DNA of 51,027 nucleotides, taken from contig JAIUOM010000014.1 in NCBI GenBank assembly GCA_020161215.1, positions 1 to 51,027 of the forward strand. Reading direction: 5' to 3'. Each line of letters opens with the position of its first letter. The stretch's first letter is position 1. This DNA comes from Pseudomonadota bacterium (GTDB lineage Bacteria > Pseudomonadota > Gammaproteobacteria > Burkholderiales > Burkholderiaceae_C). The notes below the pieces were generated by a model that was given only the letters and a program-made list of their open reading frames with translations, was not told the origin of the DNA and ran no database searches. A program made the position numbers and the translations under genes. Shown piece by piece: positions 42,822 to 50,307 of this stretch.

Positions 42822-43786
42822 GCGTCATCGCCGCCTACTATTACAACAAAGGCAAGCGAATCCGGGAAATTGCGCTCGACGAGCGCTTCGAGCAGGATGA
42901 GGCGCGCTCGGGCTTCTGCTGGATCGCGCTTCGCGAGCCCAGCGCCGACGAACTTCACACGCTCCAGACGGCGTATCACCTCCATCCGTTGGCAGTCGAT
43001 AACGCGATGCACCCGCTTTGCCCGCCAAAGCTCGAGGTCTACAACGATGAGCTGTACATCGTCGCTCAAACAGCTGAGCTGGTCGGCGACAAGATCAGCT
43101 ATGGCAAGACGGCGATCTTCACCGGTCACAATCACCTCATCACCGCGCGGCATGGCAACGGTGGAGCGCTAGGCAACCTGCGGGGGCAGCTTGAGGCTTC
43201 GCCAACGCTCCTGGGAAAGGGTGTCGACTACGTGCTGCACGCGATCTTGCACCGTATCGTGGACCAGTATTTGCCCATCTTTGAAATGATCGAGGATGAC
43301 GTTCTGGAGATGGAGAGAAGATCGGTAGGCGACTTTCTTGGGCGAGAAGAAGTCGCCCGGATATTCAGCCTGAGAGGCGAACTCACGCGCTTCCAACGCA
43401 CGCTTGGCGCTATGGCCGAACTGGTCAGAAAGCTGGTCCGTGGACATTATCCCTGCATCAGTGCTGAAGTGAGACCGTACTTCGACGATGTTGCTGACCA
43501 CGTAGATCGTGTGCAGTCCATGGTCAATGGTCTCCTTCAGGTCCTGAGGACGGTCTTTGAATTCAGCAGCCTGCTGGAGGCGCAAAGGACGGGTGTGATC
43601 ACTCGCCAGTTTACGTCTTGGGCGGCAATACTGGCAGTTCCGGCGGCGATCGCTGGAATTTACGGCATGAACTTCAAGAACATGCCGGGGCTGGAGACAA
43701 CCTATGGATACCTCGTCGTGCTCGGGGTGATGACGGCGATCTGCCTGTTCCTGTTCGTGCGCTTCAAGAAGGCAAAGTGGCTATGA
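42818..43786 (+). CDS. corA: CorA-type Mg2+/divalent cation channel
   Basis: The 322-residue protein has the CorA cytoplasmic domain followed by two C-terminal membrane segments (FTSWAAILAVPAAIAGIYGM and TTYGYLVVLGVMTAICLFLF) with the signature Gly-Met-Asn (residues 283-285) in YGMNFKNMP. It is a pentameric inner-membrane ion channel for Mg2+ (and Co2+, Ni2+). The Lys/Arg-rich tail (FVRFKKAKWL) closes the pore base. Its ATG overlaps the GST stop by four bases. Why a channel accompanies redox genes is not clear; metal homeostasis under oxidant stress is one idea. Confidence 0.93.
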   Translation: MSVIAAYYYNKGKRIREIALDERFEQDEARSGFCWIALREPSADELHTLQTAYHLHPLAVDNAMHPLCPPKLEVYNDELYIVAQTAELVGDKISYGKTAIFTGHNHLITARHGNGGALGNLRGQLEASPTLLGKGVDYVLHAILHRIVDQYLPIFEMIEDDVLEMERRSVGDFLGREEVARIFSLRGELTRFQRTLGAMAELVRKLVRGHYPCISAEVRPYFDDVADHVDRVQSMVNGLLQVLRTVFEFSSLLEAQRTGVITRQFTSWAAILAVPAAIAGIYGMNFKNMPGLETTYGYLVVLGVMTAICLFLFVRFKKAKWL

Positions 43787-43992
43787 ATGCCGCATGTCGT
43801 GATCGTTTCGAGGTGAAGGCGACAACCTCCAATAATCTCAGAGGGCCAGAATGGTGAAACCGTGTTTGTTGAAAGCGCGAGTCGTTGCCTTGATGCTGAG
43901 GTCGTGGACCAAGTTGCGGTGCGATTCGCTCCTTTCATTCCTGGCGTTCAACTGGGCAAGCCTGCGTCAGAAATTGCGCTTATGCGCGGGAG

Positions 43993-44493
43993 GTGAATGT
44001 GGAGAAGCTCGCTTTTGGAGGTGGATGCCATTGGTGCACAGAAGGGGTATTCCAAGCGTTGCGTGGTGTCGAGAAGGTCGACCAGGGCTTTGTGCAATCG
44101 GACGCGCCGGCAGATACGTGGGCAGAAGGAGTGATCGTCACCTTCGACCCCTCGGTGATTCAGTTAGCCACGCTCTCCGAGGTGCATCTCAGAACTCATT
44201 CTGCTACCAGGGCCCGTTCACCTCGCAGCAAATACCGCAGTGCGATTTACATTTTCGAAGATCGCCAACGGCATGAGGCCGAGCTGGCGATAGCAGGCTT
44301 CGCCCACGAGTCTGGCGATGCGGTGCATACCGTCGTTCTTCCCTTTAGAAGTTTCAAGGCGTCGGACGAGCGTTACCGGAACTACTATCGAACCAACCCG
44401 AGTAGGCCTTTCTGCCGCCGATATATTGATCCTAAGCTTGATCTCATCAGACTTCACTTCTCAGAGGTCGCGCTCCCTGAAGTGCAGACCTAG
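43993..44493 (+). CDS. MsrA-like peptide methionine sulfoxide reductase (second subfamily)
   Basis: The 166-residue protein has the active site FGGGCHWCTEGVFQALRGV (Cys12, Cys15), KYRSAIYIF and the terminal RYRNYYRTNPSRPFCRRYID, with Cys141 as a likely resolving residue. It lacks the [13 protein letters not shown] block of typical MsrA (here LRTHSATRARSPRSK), placing it in a divergent MsrA subfamily. The start is GTG at 43993, preceded by GGGAGG. A fragment of a near-identical gene lies at 28553. Confidence 0.85.
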   Translation: MNVEKLAFGGGCHWCTEGVFQALRGVEKVDQGFVQSDAPADTWAEGVIVTFDPSVIQLATLSEVHLRTHSATRARSPRSKYRSAIYIFEDRQRHEAELAIAGFAHESGDAVHTVVLPFRSFKASDERYRNYYRTNPSRPFCRRYIDPKLDLIRLHFSEVALPEVQT

Positions 44494-44707
44494 ACGTGAA
44501 GGCTCGTCTCCAAGGAAGTTTGTGCTTGGGTTAGGTCGTTTACGACACGCCAAGCGCGTCGGACAATCTGTACGCATGCGCCGAGCGCGATCAGAGAAAG
44601 CGCTATCTCATTGCGTACTCGTCCTTGCAGGGTTCGGAGGTGAGAAGGCCACTCTGGCGGACGACCGGCCCGGCGGGTTCAGGATTTTCCCTCGGTAAGA
44701 TTCACAG

Positions 44708-46393
44708 ATGTTATTGGTTAAACAAGAACTGCTCGCGACGCTCGCGAACACGCTTGAATCCTTCTCGCCCGGCGCTGGAGCCAAAGCCGCCTTTGAGTCG
44801 CCCAAGGTGGCGGCGCACGGCGATTTCGTCAGCACGGCCGCCATGCAACTCGCCAAGCCGCTTGACCGCAAGCCTCGCGAACTCGCTGAAGAAGTGAGGG
44901 CCATGCTACTGGCCACACCCTCATTCGGGCAGTGGGTACAGGCGGTCGAGATCGCCGGCCCTGGCTTCTTGAACATCCACTTGAGGACGGCCGCCAAGCA
45001 GCAGGTCGTGCGCGAAGTGCTCGCCGCCGGCGATGCGTACGGTCGGCAGCCAGCTACCGGCGAAAAGGTGCTGGTGGAGTTTGTCTCGGCCAACCCGACC
45101 GGCCCGCTGCACGTGGGCCACGGCCGCCAAGCGGCATTGGGAGATGCCATTTGCAACCTGCGCGCCTCGCAGGGCGATGCGGTGTACCGTGAGTTCTATT
45201 ACAACGACGCCGGCGTGCAGATTCAGACGCTCGCCAGCAGCGTGCAGATGCGCGCCAGGGGCCTGAAGCCAGGCGACGCCGCCTGGCCAAGTGGCGAAAA
45301 GGCAGCGGCTTACAACGGTGACTACATTGCCGACATCGCCAAGGACTTCATGGCGAAGAAGACCGTGAAATCGGACGACCGCGCGTTCACCGCGAGCGGC
45401 GACGTCGATGACATCGATTCGATCCGTGAGTTCGCCGTTGCTTACCTGCGGCGGGAGCAAGACAGCGATCTGCAGGCGTTCCGCGTGCGCTTCGACAATT
45501 ACTACCTTGAGTCGAGCCTGTACTCCAGCGGACGTGTCGAGTCGACGGTGGTCAAGCTGGTGGCCGCCGGCAAGACGTACGAGCAGGACGGCGCGCTCTG
45601 GCTGAAGTCAACTGACTACGGCGACGATAAGGACCGCGTCATGAAGAAGGGCGACGGCACGTACACCTACTTCGTGCCCGACGTGGCGTACCACATTGCC
45701 AAGTGGGAGCGGGGCTTCCACACGGTCGTCAACATCCAGGGTACCGACCACCATGGCACCATCGCACGCGTTCGCGCCGGCCTGCAGGGCGTGGACGAAA
45801 GCATTCCGGCCGATTACCCGGACTATGTGCTGCACACAATGGTGCGCGTCATGAAGGGTGGCGAAGAGGTCAAGATAAGCAAGCGCGCAGGCAGCTATGT
45901 CACGCTGCGCGACTTGATCGAATGGACCAGTACCGACGCGGTCCGCTTCTTTCTGCTGAGCCGTAAGCCCGACACCGAATACACGTTCGACGTTGACCTT
46001 GCCGTGACGAAGAACAACGACAACCCGGTGTATTACGTGCAGTACGCGCATGCGCGCATCTGCTCGGTGTTAGCGAGTTGGGGCGGCGACGTGGCATCGC
46101 TGCACGATGTTGAACTGTTGGCACTTGAAAGCCCGGCCGCGCAGGCTCTCATGCTGCTACTCGCCAGATACCCCGAAATGCTGAGCGCGGCAGCGAAGGA
46201 TTTCTCGCCGCATGATGTCACGTTCTACTTACGCGAGCTGGCCGCTAGTTACCACAGCTACTACGACGCCGAGCGAATTCTTGTCGACGACGAGAGTGTC
46301 AAGAAGGCACGTTTGGCGCTTATCGCTGCTACCGCGCATGTGCTGCGCAATGGTCTCGCGATTCTCGGCGTCAGGGCGCCGAGCAAGATGTGA
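44708..46393 (+). CDS. argS: Arginyl-tRNA synthetase (ArgRS) on the mobile island
   Basis: The 561-residue class I synthetase charges tRNA-Arg. It has an Arg-specific N-terminal domain, the HIGH motif as HVGH (135-138, in [20 protein letters not shown]), the tRNA-binding and insertion segments and a KMSK equivalent KISK (389-392, [13 protein letters not shown]). A DALR anticodon-binding domain follows, ending [15 protein letters not shown]. It is complete and undamaged, 214 bp after the MsrA-like gene and before an IS5-family element. It is an accessory copy beyond the essential host enzyme, as glnS is at 36142. Confidence 0.95.
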   Translation: MLLVKQELLATLANTLESFSPGAGAKAAFESPKVAAHGDFVSTAAMQLAKPLDRKPRELAEEVRAMLLATPSFGQWVQAVEIAGPGFLNIHLRTAAKQQVVREVLAAGDAYGRQPATGEKVLVEFVSANPTGPLHVGHGRQAALGDAICNLRASQGDAVYREFYYNDAGVQIQTLASSVQMRARGLKPGDAAWPSGEKAAAYNGDYIADIAKDFMAKKTVKSDDRAFTASGDVDDIDSIREFAVAYLRREQDSDLQAFRVRFDNYYLESSLYSSGRVESTVVKLVAAGKTYEQDGALWLKSTDYGDDKDRVMKKGDGTYTYFVPDVAYHIAKWERGFHTVVNIQGTDHHGTIARVRAGLQGVDESIPADYPDYVLHTMVRVMKGGEEVKISKRAGSYVTLRDLIEWTSTDAVRFFLLSRKPDTEYTFDVDLAVTKNNDNPVYYVQYAHARICSVLASWGGDVASLHDVELLALESPAAQALMLLLARYPEMLSAAAKDFSPHDVTFYLRELAASYHSYYDAERILVDDESVKKARLALIAATAHVLRNGLAILGVRAPSKM

Positions 46394-46437
46394 GTGCAAC
46401 CATGAAACGTACGCAGCGCTGCGCGCCCTAAGAGCGG

Positions 46438-46818
46438 CTAACAAAACGACGGGATGGACCGCAGGCAGATGACGCAACAGGCCAGCGAGAGCAAGGCGAC
46501 ATGAATGTCGATGCGACGCTCGAAGCGAGTGCGCAGCTTGCCGAAAGCTGCCAACCAGGCGTGCGTGCGCTCGACCACCCAGCGATGGCGGCCAAGTCGG
46601 TCGTTGCTCTCGATGCCTTTGCGGGCGATGCGGTCCTTGATGCCACGGCGCTTGAGATGCGCGCGGCATCGCGCGTAGTCGTAACCCTTGTCCGCATGCA
46701 TCTTGCCCGGCCAGCGGCGCGGCCTGCCACGCTTGCCCGCGACCGCAGGCAAGGCGTCGATCAGTTCGTCGAACACCACCGAATCATGCCGATTGGCACC
46801 GGTAACGCAAAACATCAT
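46438..46818 (-). CDS. IS5-family transposase, C-terminal ORF
   Basis: The 126-residue frame carries the DDE_Tnp_1 half of the transposase (FCVTGANRHDSVVFDELIDA, LHADKGYDYARCRAHLKRRG-type segment, DRLGRHRWVVERTHAWLAAF). It begins at an ATG overlapping the stop of the first ORF. In related elements both are joined by -1 frameshifting at a C5G6 run, here 46897-46915, so a fused protein is expected. Confidence 0.9.
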   Translation of the reverse strand: MMFCVTGANRHDSVVFDELIDALPAVAGKRGRPRRWPGKMHADKGYDYARCRAHLKRRGIKDRIARKGIESNDRLGRHRWVVERTHAWLAAFGKLRTRFERRIDIHVALLSLACCVICLRSIPSFC

Positions 46819-47249
46819 CGGGATGCCTTGGCGGTCCGTGATGAGGTGGCGTTTGCTGCCCAGCTTGCCCCTGTCCGTGGGGTTGGGGCCTGTGTACGAG
46901 CCCCCCGGGGGTTCGGTACGCTCGCCCCGTCCATGATGAATCGACTGAAGTCCAGCTTGTCAGCATGGCGCAGTTCACCGAGCAACGCCAGGTGCAGACC
47001 GTGCCACACACCTGCCGCTTGCCAATCGCGCAGCCGCCGCCAGCAGGTCATGCCGCTGCCAAAGCCCAGCTCTTGCGGCAGATCCTCCCACGGGATGCCC
47101 GTACGCAGTACGAAGACGATGCCGTTGAGCGCCTGCTCGTCGCTCAGGCGGGGCCGTCCGCCCTTGGTCGACGGCGTCACCACCGGCAGCAATGGCGCCA
47201 GCTTCTTGTACAGCTCCGTGCTGATTTCCTTGTTCTTGTTTCTTCCCAT
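46815..47249 (-). CDS. IS5-family transposase, N-terminal ORF
   Basis: The 144-residue frame holds the DUF4096-type DNA-binding domain (LAPLLPVVTPSTKGGRPRLS, NGIVFVLRTGIPWEDLPQEL, GFGSGMTCWRRLRDWQAAGV) and the first catalytic Asp region (DFSRFIMDGASV). After NPRGARTQ the meaningful frame is the -1 frame, which reads PPGGSYTGPNPTDRGKLGSK and continues into the second ORF. The C5G6 run is the likely slippage site. Confidence 0.9.
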   Translation of the reverse strand: MGRNKNKEISTELYKKLAPLLPVVTPSTKGGRPRLSDEQALNGIVFVLRTGIPWEDLPQELGFGSGMTCWRRLRDWQAAGVWHGLHLALLGELRHADKLDFSRFIMDGASVPNPRGARTQAPTPRTGASWAANATSSRTAKASR

Positions 47250-47307
47250 GCGCTGCCAAACGCAGAACGCAGGTCAGCCGATGACTCGGTATTGTTAGCC
47301 GCTCTAA

Positions 47308-47576
47308 GTGCCGTCGAGCACAAACGCGTGATCCGGCCCGACCCCCCTTTCATGGTTGCAACCATCCGTGCCTTCGAAGGATCACCGTTCTCGGTGACGG
47401 CTACCGCATTGATCTTTGGGCACGCCATCGATGGTCGTTTCGGACCTTGCAACGCGATGCAAGCTACAAGGTGCGCGAGGTGGGCTATCGGATGGACGGC
47501 CAAGTCGCTTGCCCATACGCGATCACCAGAGCAGCGACGCCCAGAACGCCTGCGAAGTCCTGCCACTAGGCCAGGC
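47308..47576. other. Spacer with possible remnant continuing across the IS insertion
   Basis: The plus-strand frame AVEHKRVIRPDPPFMVATIR followed by AFEGSPFSVTATALIFGHAI has protein-like composition. If the IS is removed it joins in frame to ETYAALRAL before the IS. I do not recognise the family and there is no start codon with a ribosome site. It may be a decayed gene that the IS interrupted. Confidence 0.35.
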
Positions 47577-48212
47577 TCAAGATTTTCGGGTGATTGCAAC
47601 TCCTGCAGCGCGATCGATCTGCGGCTGCAGCGCGTCAAGGAATCCATCCATCGTCTGCTCACGCAGGTCAACGGCTTTCGCCCCGCCGCCCGCCACCACA
47701 CTTACGTCATCGATGCCGATAACCCCGAGGATGAGCCGAAGGTATTGCGTCGCGATGTCGCGATCCTTTATCGGCGATCCCTCGCTATACACGCCGCCAG
47801 AAGCAATCAACAAGGTCGCCTTCTTGCCTTTGACAAGGCCCCGCCCGTCAAAGCCGAGCGTCATGCCCTTGCGTACGATGTGATCCACCCACGCCTTGAG
47901 CGAGGCCGGGACGTTGTAGTTGTAGACCGGTGTCGAGATGACAAGGTGCTCAGCCACAAGGAGTTCGGCGACCAGTTCATCTGACAGTCGAAGCTCCTCC
48001 TTCATCGCTTGCGATTGATCTGCGGGCGGTGTGAAGTAGGCTTGGAGCCAAGGCGCTGTAACGAACGAGAGCCCGGGATTGGCGAGATCGCGATGCACGA
48101 TGTGGCCTTCCGGATTCGCGGTGCGCCATGCCGTAAGGAAGCGTTGGGTCATTTGACGCGATACGGACTGGTCGCCGCGTGGGCTGGTCTCGACAACGAG
48201 AAGCTTGTTCAT
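47577..48212 (-). CDS. azoR: FMN-dependent NADH-azoreductase (AzoR)
   Basis: The 211-residue flavodoxin-fold protein has the FMN segment [19 protein letters not shown] and the core [20 protein letters not shown], then VRKGMTLGF. AzoR enzymes reduce quinones and azo compounds with NADH and protect against thiol-specific stress. The ATG at 48212 starts [10 protein letters not shown]; the longer frame has no support. It is divergent from a LysR gene, the classic arrangement in which the regulator controls the neighbour. Confidence 0.92.
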   Translation of the reverse strand: MNKLLVVETSPRGDQSVSRQMTQRFLTAWRTANPEGHIVHRDLANPGLSFVTAPWLQAYFTPPADQSQAMKEELRLSDELVAELLVAEHLVISTPVYNYNVPASLKAWVDHIVRKGMTLGFDGRGLVKGKKATLLIASGGVYSEGSPIKDRDIATQYLRLILGVIGIDDVSVVAGGGAKAVDLREQTMDGFLDALQPQIDRAAGVAITRKS

Positions 48213-48370
48213 TTGAGGGTTCTTTCTTTCGGAGCGGGTGAGCAATACGCGGGTTGCCGTTGAATGGGTGGCAAAGCTTCAGTAATTGCCGCGCAGGACA
48301 ACAAATGGAGTTGTGGCATTAATCTAGTCGCCATAAAGCTTCAGCGGAAGAGATGAAAATGTGATAGTTT

Positions 48371-48389
48371 CCATCTGTTTTTGAGATGG
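48371..48389 (+). promoter_or_regulatory. Inverted repeat in the azoR-lysR intergenic region
   Basis: CCATCT and AGATGG, separated by seven bases, form a symmetric site 4-22 bp before the LysR ATG. It probably contributes to autoregulation of the LysR gene and control of azoR. Confidence 0.55.
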
Positions 48390-48392
48390 ATA

Positions 48393-49289
48393 ATGATCGG
48401 TAGTCTTACCCTCGACCAGTTGCGCATCCTTGTGACCATTGCGGAGGCAGGTAGTTTTTCAGCCGCCGGTCGCGAACTTAGGCGTGCGCAGTCGGCAGTT
48501 AGCCAGGCCGTCAGCAATCTCGAGGCAATCCAGGGCGTTGAACTGTTTGACCGCCGAGGGCGCCGACCGCGCCTGACTGATGTGGGGCGTGTACTGGTCG
48601 ATCAAGCTCGGTCGGTGCTTGCAAGTGCCACTCGTTTCGAGGCCATTGCAGCCAGCACGCGCGCGGGTGTAGAGCCGGAGTTGACGATTGCGATCGATCC
48701 CTTGGTGCCAACCGCACCTCTGATTGACAGCTTGCGCACGCTGAGTGAAACCTTCCCCGATCTCCCGGTGCATTTTTCGACCGAAGGGCTGGGCGGTTCA
48801 TTGCGGCGGCTTCGCAGTGGTTCGGCAGCCATTGCCCTGTGCCTGCTGCTGCCTGGCGTTCCTGATGACATTGCTGCCTATCCGTTGCTGCGCGCTCGAA
48901 TGCATGCGGTCGTCGCGCCCGGCCATCCTCTTGCCTTGTTAGGACGTCCGGCGACAGAGAGCGATCTCGCGCCGTACGTCCAGTTGGTTTTGTCGGATCC
49001 GGTCGATCCAGGCAGCGCAAATTACGGCGTGGCCGGCACCAGACTTTGGCGATTTGTCGATCTCGGTCGTCGATTCGATTTTCTTTTGGCGGGATTCGGT
49101 TGGTGCCGCATGCCTGAGCACCTCGTGGCGCCATTGATCGCCGTCGGGGCACTCACGGCGATTGAGATTCACGAAGATCCGACGCCCCCGGAAGGTCTGA
49201 CGATCTACGCGGCGCACCGACGTGATCGTGCGCTAGGCGTGGCAGGACGATGGTTGCTCGACGAGTTGCGTCGAAACCTCGTCTCGTGA
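48393..49289 (+). CDS. LysR-type regulator, probable controller of azoR
   Basis: The 298-residue protein has the winged helix-turn-helix (LTLDQLRILVTIAEAGSFSA, AGRELRRAQSAVSQAVSNLE, then LFDRRGRRPRLTDVGRVLV) and an effector domain (EPELTIAIDPLVPTAPLIDS). ATG 48393 is preferred; an upstream TTG adds four residues without support. Divergent position relative to azoR suggests it senses quinones or another electrophile and activates azoR. No Cys-rich sensor region is obvious. Confidence 0.92.
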   Translation: MIGSLTLDQLRILVTIAEAGSFSAAGRELRRAQSAVSQAVSNLEAIQGVELFDRRGRRPRLTDVGRVLVDQARSVLASATRFEAIAASTRAGVEPELTIAIDPLVPTAPLIDSLRTLSETFPDLPVHFSTEGLGGSLRRLRSGSAAIALCLLLPGVPDDIAAYPLLRARMHAVVAPGHPLALLGRPATESDLAPYVQLVLSDPVDPGSANYGVAGTRLWRFVDLGRRFDFLLAGFGWCRMPEHLVAPLIAVGALTAIEIHEDPTPPEGLTIYAAHRRDRALGVAGRWLLDELRRNLVS

Positions 49290-49301
49290 TCAAGGAACAC
49301 C

Positions 49302-49460
49302 GGAAAGCCACCCTTCGCGAACGCCTGCGTACCGGCTGCCAGTGGAAATTCTTGCCCAGTGAGTGGCCCAAGTGGCAACGGGCAACGGTGCATTCCTACT
49401 TCGCCAAATGGAGCAAGCCTGACGAGACGGGCATCCGTGTGCTGGGGCGGGCTTTAAGAA
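49302..49460 (+). pseudogene. IS5/IS4-type transposase fragment
   Basis: The frame RLRTGCQWKFLPSEWPKWQR, then ATVHSYFAKW resembles the N-terminal part of IS5-family transposases (GCQWRxLPxxFPxWxTVxxYFxxW). There is no start and no catalytic domain. It marks the right border of the cargo, just before the transfer module resumes. Confidence 0.7.
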
Positions 49461-49545
49461 AATCGGTTGGCGCGGCCCCCACGAGACTGGGGCACTGCCC
49501 GAGCCGGGCGATCAGTTGGTAGCGCAGTCTACTTACACGGAAAAA

Positions 49546-50307
49546 CTATAGGTACTTCTTGAAGCTACCCGCAGTCAGACTCAACGCCACCCCCAGCAAG
49601 GCAGCGCTCGGCAGCAGGATCAGGAGCGGATGCACCGAGATCGGAAGCGCCAGGTAGGTAACCCAGGGCAGCACGGCCAGCGGCATCAAGCTCGCTTTTG
49701 CGCGGTGGTAGATGAAGCCCGATTCGCGGCCCGCGCCAAACCGGCGCACATCGCGCCGCACCAGGCCGTCGATCAGCCCGACGAACGCTGCCGTGAAGAT
49801 CAACGGCAGCGTGAGCAACAGAACCAGCAGACGAACGAGGAAGGTCAGCGTCGTGAACGCGGCGGCGATCAGGTAGCGCTCGGTCCAGACATAGACCTGG
49901 CTGATGAAATACCGGAAGTTCCGCACCCCGCCATGGTCCTTCCCCTGGCTGGGCGCACGGGCGCGCTCGGCGGTCTGGCTCATGCGTTCCAGCAGTCCCG
50001 AGCGCACGAACACCCATTCGTAGCCGGTATCCACCAACTCGTGCGCAGTGCGCCCCGGCTCCTGCACGACCACGCTGCGCGTGAAGTGGTTGGACAGGTG
50101 CCCCAGCTCGTACTGCAACATCTGTTGGGCATGGCGCCAGCCCTGGTCTTTCCAGAACAAGTGCATGCCGACGCACTCCACCACGATGGAGAACAGCAGC
50201 GAGCCGATCAGCACCCCGAGCAGCCGGAACGGCAAGGTGATAGTGCCGACGATCAAACCTTGACGCTGGTTCTGCTCCCGCTGCGCGGTCGAGGCGGCAT
50301 CTTTCAT
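49546..50307 (-). CDS. Integrating conjugative element membrane protein TIGR03747
   Basis: The 253-residue inner-membrane protein has about four hydrophobic segments (LLGVLIGSLLFSIVVECVGM, AAAFTTLTFLVRLLVLLLTL, LIFTAAFVGLIDGLV, ISVHPLLILLPSAALLGVAL) and the central HFTRSVVVQEPGRTAHELVD. The ATG overlaps the stop of traD by four bases. The pair is constant in this ICE class. It would be followed by RAQPRD in elements without cargo; here the redox island starts right after its stop. Confidence 0.9.
   Translation of the reverse strand: MKDAASTAQREQNQRQGLIVGTITLPFRLLGVLIGSLLFSIVVECVGMHLFWKDQGWRHAQQMLQYELGHLSNHFTRSVVVQEPGRTAHELVDTGYEWVFVRSGLLERMSQTAERARAPSQGKDHGGVRNFRYFISQVYVWTERYLIAAAFTTLTFLVRLLVLLLTLPLIFTAAFVGLIDGLVRRDVRRFGAGRESGFIYHRAKASLMPLAVLPWVTYLALPISVHPLLILLPSAALLGVALSLTAGSFKKYL

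Larger units (their letters stand above)
46432..47304 (-). mobile_element. IS5-family (IS427-like) insertion sequence, 873 bp
   Basis: Terminal inverted repeats begin GAGCGGCTAACAA (left) and, in complement, the same at the right end (47292-47304). TAA directly flanks both sides (46429-46431, 47305-47307), consistent with a target duplication. Two minus-strand ORFs encode the transposase. It lies 39 bp after argS, separating it from whatever followed. Confidence 0.88.

Noticed and set aside
36142-46393. glnS and argS as evidence of misassembly with chromosomal DNA
   Set aside because: They lie amid mobile redox genes on both sides, without usual chromosomal neighbours, and ICE genes resume afterwards. 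Misassembly is possible but not suggested by the sequence.
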